This document shows positions 6,824 to 10,408 of a stretch of 10,408 bases of DNA, in pieces; positions within the stretch are counted from its first letter, which is position 1, and each line of letters opens with the position of its first letter. A model generated the notes under the pieces. It was given only the letters and a program-made list of their open reading frames with translations, made no database searches and was not told where the DNA came from. Position numbers and translations under genes: made by a program. This DNA is from an uncultured Aquimarina sp. (GTDB lineage: Bacteria; Bacteroidota; Bacteroidia; Flavobacteriales; Flavobacteriaceae): the NCBI GenBank assembly GCA_937958735.1, contig CALGNG010000201.1:1-10408 (forward strand). The letters are read 5' to 3'.

Positions 6824-7966
6824 ATTTCTAGTATATATATCCATATTCCGTTTTGCAAAAAGGCTTGTCATTATTGTGATTTTCACTTTTCTACCACCTT
6901 GTCAAAAAAATCGCTAATGATAGCTGCTTTGTGTCAAGAGATTATCATGCGAAAAACCGAGTTTGAAGGGCAAACCGTAGAGCACATTTATTTTGGTGGG
7001 GGCACCCCATCGGTATGTACTGTCTCAGAAATAACACAAATTCTAGATACGATCTATCTTCATTTCAGCGTAAGCGAAACCCCAGAAATTACTCTAGAAG
7101 CCAACCCCGACGATCTAACGGAAGAAAAAATAAAAGCCCTCTCTTTAACTAAAATAAACAGACTTAGTATTGGCGTGCAATCTTTTTTTGAACGGGATCT
7201 TACTTTAATGAACCGTGCACATAATGCCCAAGAGGCACTAAAAAGTATAGAGCTGGCTAAAATGTTTTTTGATAATATTTCTATCGACCTTATTTACGGG
7301 ATCCCTGGCCTAAGCAACCAAGAGTGGTTACAAAACTTAGAACAAACTATAGAACTAAACATTCCACATATTTCTTGTTATGCCCTAACTGTAGAAGAAA
7401 ACACGGCACTGGAACGCTTTATTAGCAAAGGGGTAATCTCCGCGGTTAGCGACAGCCAAGCTTCCGAACAATACCATTTATTAGTAACTACTTTTGAAGC
7501 TGCAGGCTATACAAACTACGAGTTCTCTAACTTTGGTAAAACGGGTTACTTTAGCGGAAACAATACCGCCTACTGGCAACGTAAAAACTATATAGGCATA
7601 GGCCCGTCTGCACACTCTTTTAATGGCATCCAACGCAGTTGGAATATTAGTAATAATGCCCAATATATAAAAAGTATCCATACTGGCATTCGTCCTTTTG
7701 AAGCGGAACATTTATCTAAAACCGACAGGTTTAATGAATATATTATGACTGGCTTACGTACCATCTGGGGCGTTTCGACCTCTAAAATTACTGCGGATTT
7801 TGGGGTTTCCTATACCTTACATTTTGAAAAATTCGCCCAAAAATATATTATCGATGGTTTATTGTCCCAAACAAATAACGATTACCATTTAACTAAAAAA
7901 GGCAAATTTTTTGGCGATGGTATTGCCAGCGATTTATTTTTTATCGATACTACATGCCTTAATTAA
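6824..7966 (+). CDS. hemW: HemW, radical SAM heme chaperone, with apparent ATT start
   Basis: A radical SAM protein of the HemW family (formerly grouped with oxygen-independent coproporphyrinogen oxidase), thought to deliver heme to respiratory enzymes. The expected N-terminus is present: IYIHIPFC, then CKKACHYCDF with cluster cysteines 11, 15 and 18. Next come GGGTPS, ANPDDLTEEK, IGVQSF, LIYGIPG, GIGPSAHSF and a C-terminal winged-helix region. No ATG, GTG or TTG exists between the in-frame TAA at 6809-6811 and the cysteine motif. The ATT at 6824 falls where relatives place Met (M-x-x-IYIHIPFC), giving 380 residues. A TTG at 6899 is the first conventional start but would delete the cluster site. 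The usual family motif HNxxYW reads NNTAYW here. The gene heads a rightward trio with DUF4230 and MmcQ-family genes. Confidence 0.9.
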   Translation: MSSIYIHIPFCKKACHYCDFHFSTTLSKKSLMIAALCQEIIMRKTEFEGQTVEHIYFGGGTPSVCTVSEITQILDTIYLHFSVSETPEITLEANPDDLTEEKIKALSLTKINRLSIGVQSFFERDLTLMNRAHNAQEALKSIELAKMFFDNISIDLIYGIPGLSNQEWLQNLEQTIELNIPHISCYALTVEENTALERFISKGVISAVSDSQASEQYHLLVTTFEAAGYTNYEFSNFGKTGYFSGNNTAYWQRKNYIGIGPSAHSFNGIQRSWNISNNAQYIKSIHTGIRPFEAEHLSKTDRFNEYIMTGLRTIWGVSTSKITADFGVSYTLHFEKFAQKYIIDGLLSQTNNDYHLTKKGKFFGDGIASDLFFIDTTCLN

Positions 7967-8018
7967 TTAGACTATACTTCTATTTTTATAACTGGAAAGG
8001 GTTTAATATCTTTAAAAT

Positions 8019-8651
8019 ATGGAATTATTATTTATTGGACTTGCCATTGGGACTATTGCAGCCTATGCTATCTTTTCCAGATTTCAATGGGTTAGTAAAA
8101 AGAAAAAAGTGTCTTCGCAGGCCGTAATCCTAAAAGACAAGATTAGAAAAGTATGCAAGCTTATCTCTGTAGAAGGAGATTTTGCAGAAATTTACCATTA
8201 CGAGAGTGTCCGTGAAAAATTTTTTGATATTCTTTTAGGCAAAAAGAAAGCCTTAATTTTAATTGATGCTAAAGCCCATGTGGGTTTTGATTTATCCAAA
8301 ATTAGAATGGACACCAACGAAAAAACAAAAACCTTAAGCCTTACTCACTTCCCTCAGCCAGAATTATTAACTATAGAGACCGATTTTAAATATTACGACA
8401 AAAAAGAAGGCTGGTTAAACCCTTTTAGCTCTAAAGATCTTACCGATATTAACAAAGAAGCTAAACAGTATATTATTGCTAAAATCCCGCAAAGCGGCCT
8501 AATTTCTGAAGCTAGAAAGGAGGCTTTAAACACCATACTACTAGCAGAAAGTCTAGCACAATCTATTGGTTGGAAAATAGATTATACTGCTTTAGAGCTG
8601 AATGACACGATGGAAGAATTAAAAGAACCTACTCAAATTTTAATTGATTAA
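8019..8651 (+). CDS. DUF4230 domain-containing membrane-anchored protein
   Basis: A 210-residue protein with an N-terminal membrane helix (about residues 2-20), then a basic patch SKKKK and a soluble DUF4230 domain. Family-like segments include GDFAEIYHYESV, a KKALILIDAKAHVGFDLSKI strand pair, and the C-terminal EARKEALNTILLAES helix. The function of DUF4230 is not established. The single N-terminal helix suggests anchoring in the inner membrane, but the side is not clear. It begins 52 bases after hemW and ends one base before the next ATG, so co-transcription with both is likely. A link to heme or envelope work is only suggested by position. Confidence 0.85.
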   Translation: MELLFIGLAIGTIAAYAIFSRFQWVSKKKKVSSQAVILKDKIRKVCKLISVEGDFAEIYHYESVREKFFDILLGKKKALILIDAKAHVGFDLSKIRMDTNEKTKTLSLTHFPQPELLTIETDFKYYDKKEGWLNPFSSKDLTDINKEAKQYIIAKIPQSGLISEARKEALNTILLAESLAQSIGWKIDYTALELNDTMEELKEPTQILID

Positions 8652-8652
8652 C

Positions 8653-9018
8653 ATGGATATTGAAGCCATTAGAGTCTATTGTTTGTCTAAAAAAGAGGTG
8701 AGCGAATCGTTCCCATTTGACGAGTCTGTTTTGGTTTTTAAAGTCCTTACCAAAGTATTTGCCTTAGTAAATATAGACCAACGCCCTTGGTCTGTAAATC
8801 TAAAATGCGATCCCGAAAAGGCAATGGAATATCGTGAGTGTTATCCAGAAATAACTCCTGGATACCACATGAATAAAAAACATTGGAATACCGTGAATTT
8901 CGAAGGGGCTTTACCGCCTATTTTTCTACAAGATCTTATAACACACTCTTACGAAATGGTCGTCTCTAAAATGACTAAAAAAGATCGCAACAAAATTGCC
9001 AATAACTTAAACGGTTAA
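8653..9018 (+). CDS. MmcQ/YjbR family protein
   Basis: A 121-residue protein of the MmcQ/YjbR (CyaY-like fold) family. Characteristic parts are SESFPFDESVLVFKV, then the KVFALVNIDQRPWSVNLKC strands, CDPEKAMEYRECYP, and the segment PGYHMNKKHWNTVNF, ending in a helix with SYEMVVSKM. Members are often described as DNA-binding but a clear cellular role is not established. I chose the ATG at 8653, one base after the DUF4230 stop; a TTG at 8644 would add three residues and overlap the upstream gene without family support. The tight spacing implies translational coupling. It is the last gene of the rightward trio. Confidence 0.9.
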   Translation: MDIEAIRVYCLSKKEVSESFPFDESVLVFKVLTKVFALVNIDQRPWSVNLKCDPEKAMEYRECYPEITPGYHMNKKHWNTVNFEGALPPIFLQDLITHSYEMVVSKMTKKDRNKIANNLNG

Positions 9019-9032
9019 AACAGAAAATAAAA

Positions 9033-9067
9033 AGTCCAAGATTTGAAAAATTCTCAAATCTTGGACT
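9033..9067 (-). terminator. Rho-independent terminator, oriented for the leftward subtilase-like gene
   Basis: Perfect 14-base arms AGTCCAAGATTTGA and TCAAATCTTGGACT surround a seven-base loop. On the minus strand the hairpin is followed by TTTTTATTTT, a good U-run, so it terminates the leftward gene ending at 9091. On the plus strand only GGAAAAAC follows. The hairpin could still slow or protect the 3' end of the hemW-DUF4230-mmcQ transcript. Confidence 0.88.
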
Positions 9068-9090
9068 GGAAAAACTAAAGTAAATTTAAA

Positions 9091-10408
9091 CTACTCTATA
9101 ACAATACTCTTAGTCGTAAAAGAATTATCTCCTTTAGCTATTTTTAATAAATAATGCCCTGGAGCATACCCACTAAGTTCTATATTGTTGGTGTTAAATG
9201 TCCCCACAGTCTGGCCTTCTAAGGTGTATAATATAGAAGCAACGATGTCTGGCGTTCCGTTTATTTGCAATACATTACTAACAGGGTTAGGGTAAACGGA
9301 AATGGTTTTTGATGTTGCGGTAATGGATTTACTGCTACTTCTAATACCTGCTAATTTTCTACGTTTTAATCTTCTAACCGCATTAGCTACATTAACAAAT
9401 TTACCTATAGATTCTTTTGCCGCTGGAACAGTAAAGGGTACTGTTGCAAAATTTTCGTTTTGTCTTGCAGTACATCTAGAATCTCCAAATGCTGGATCAG
9501 TATCGCAAAAATAACTATCTCTTCTATCTAGTTGCTTATTTCCTGTAGCGACTATTAACTTTCTCATTTCTTGAGAGGTTAATGTAGTCCCTAATCTATT
9601 TTTCGCGAAAGACTGTATAATAGCGACTCCTGCAGCCACTAATACAGTAGCCAAGAGGATCCTGCAAAATTATTAGTGTAAGTAGCTAAGGGCTTGTTAG
9701 AGTTTCTTTGGAAATTTAAAAATCCATTAAAATCTGTAGTGGAAACATCCATACCGTAAGAAAACACATCTACTCTTTTTCCAATTGTAGTAAAACTATC
9801 TGCAGACCTATCTACCGTATCTCCCGACCCAACTACTATAGAGCCATCGTCTTCACTATTTACATAATTAATTATTCTTTTATTATCGTTTTTAGGATTG
9901 CCTAAATTGGTTCCTCCATCCCCAGCACAGGTTACTACTACAATACCTTTATCTGTTGCTTTTTTAACTATATCGTATACTGGCTTAAGAACTGTTACAG
10001 GAACACTACCTGCACCAAACTCAAAACTGTTTCTAATATTAGCGGCTAGTTGTATTACAATTACATCTCCCCTATCTAACTTATTCATCGCTAACCTAAT
10101 AGCTTTAGTTGCCGATGCAGCAAAACTTGTTATCCTTTTGTTAGGATCAAAACCATTTAGTCCAGAAATCCCATACATCTTATCTATACCGTAAGCACCA
10201 CCTGTTATTCCAAAACCATTGTTTCTTGCAAATATAACTCCACTACCTGCTGTACCTAGTGCTTTTAAGGTATTTGCTGGACTTTGTGAGGCTACTCGTG
10301 TATCTACTTTATTACTAAGGCCTGTAGGTCTTGATAAAATTTCGAATTTATTGGATCTTAAATCTTCGTGCTGAGAGAAATCTCCAGCAATAAGCGCTAC
10401 TTTTATAC
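9091..10408 (-). pseudogene. Frameshifted, degenerate subtilisin-like (S8) protein with T9SS sorting domain, partial
   Basis: A leftward gene whose 5' end lies beyond the window. The first frame (10406-9639) runs through VALIAGDFSQHEDL, then ALGTAGSGVIFARNNGFGITGGA, GIVVVTCAGDGG and KRVDVFSYGMDVSTT to NFAGSS, then stops. A second frame, minus one, continues from 9654 with ATVLVAAGVAIIQSFAKNR and LTSQEMRKLIVATGN. It ends in a T9SS tail (SVYPNPVSNVLQI to SIVIE). Joined, these give a normal S8 layout, so one base is missing near 9653-9656, possibly a T from a short T-run after the catalytic Ser codon. The His position of the HGTA-type motif reads LGTA, and the oxyanion AGN reads AGD. No D-T/S-G triad is seen near VALIAGDF. 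It is either a decayed gene or a pseudoprotease with a sequencing error. Confidence 0.75.

Noticed and set aside
6899..6901. TTG at 6899 as the hemW start
   Set aside because: It would remove the CxxxCxxC cluster motif, which is encoded in the same open frame just upstream.
9639..9662. Programmed minus-one frameshifting in the subtilase-like gene
   Set aside because: No slippery heptamer and no clear downstream stem; the first frame stops within a few codons, so a one-base deletion explains it more simply.
1..10408. Defence island, mobile element or CRISPR array
   Set aside because: No transposase, integrase, cas, toxin-antitoxin or regularly spaced repeats were seen; gene content is housekeeping plus envelope proteins.

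Overview
The window looks like a chromosomal segment from a marine-type member of the Bacteroidota, most likely a Flavobacteriaceae species. The DNA is AT-rich. Two proteins end in type IX secretion (T9SS) sorting domains, and two carry lipoprotein signals, one with an acidic surface-export-like sequence after the Cys. One promoter fits the Bacteroidota -33/-7 pattern (TTTG, then TAnnTTTG). No RNA genes, CRISPR arrays, insertion sequences or integration scars are visible.

Layout. The left edge holds the last codons of a rightward gene (to 92), closed by a perfect 40-base palindrome that probably terminates transcription both ways. A leftward two-gene unit follows: a TetR-type repressor (1171-1755), then a lipoprotein alpha/beta hydrolase with an Asp nucleophile (143-1114). 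Near-identical inverted repeats lie before each gene, so the repressor probably controls itself and the hydrolase. A rightward exodeoxyribonuclease III gene (1968-2732) converges on a leftward pair: 3-hydroxyanthranilate 3,4-dioxygenase (3572-4108) and a Cys-rich orphan lipoprotein (2817-3488). After a 324-base AT-rich gap comes a large secreted beta-helix protein with a T9SS tail (4433-6670) and a strong terminator. A rightward operon-like trio follows: hemW (from about 6824), a DUF4230 membrane protein and a MmcQ/YjbR-family protein. The right edge is a leftward subtilisin-like gene with a T9SS tail. It is cut by the window edge, broken by a one-base frameshift, and lacks recognisable catalytic His and oxyanion Asn residues.

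How the genes relate. This is mostly housekeeping (DNA repair, heme trafficking, tryptophan/NAD metabolism) mixed with envelope and secreted functions. I see no defence island or new multigene system. The points most worth a second look are the paired TetR operators, the apparent AUU start codon of hemW, and the degenerate frameshifted subtilase.
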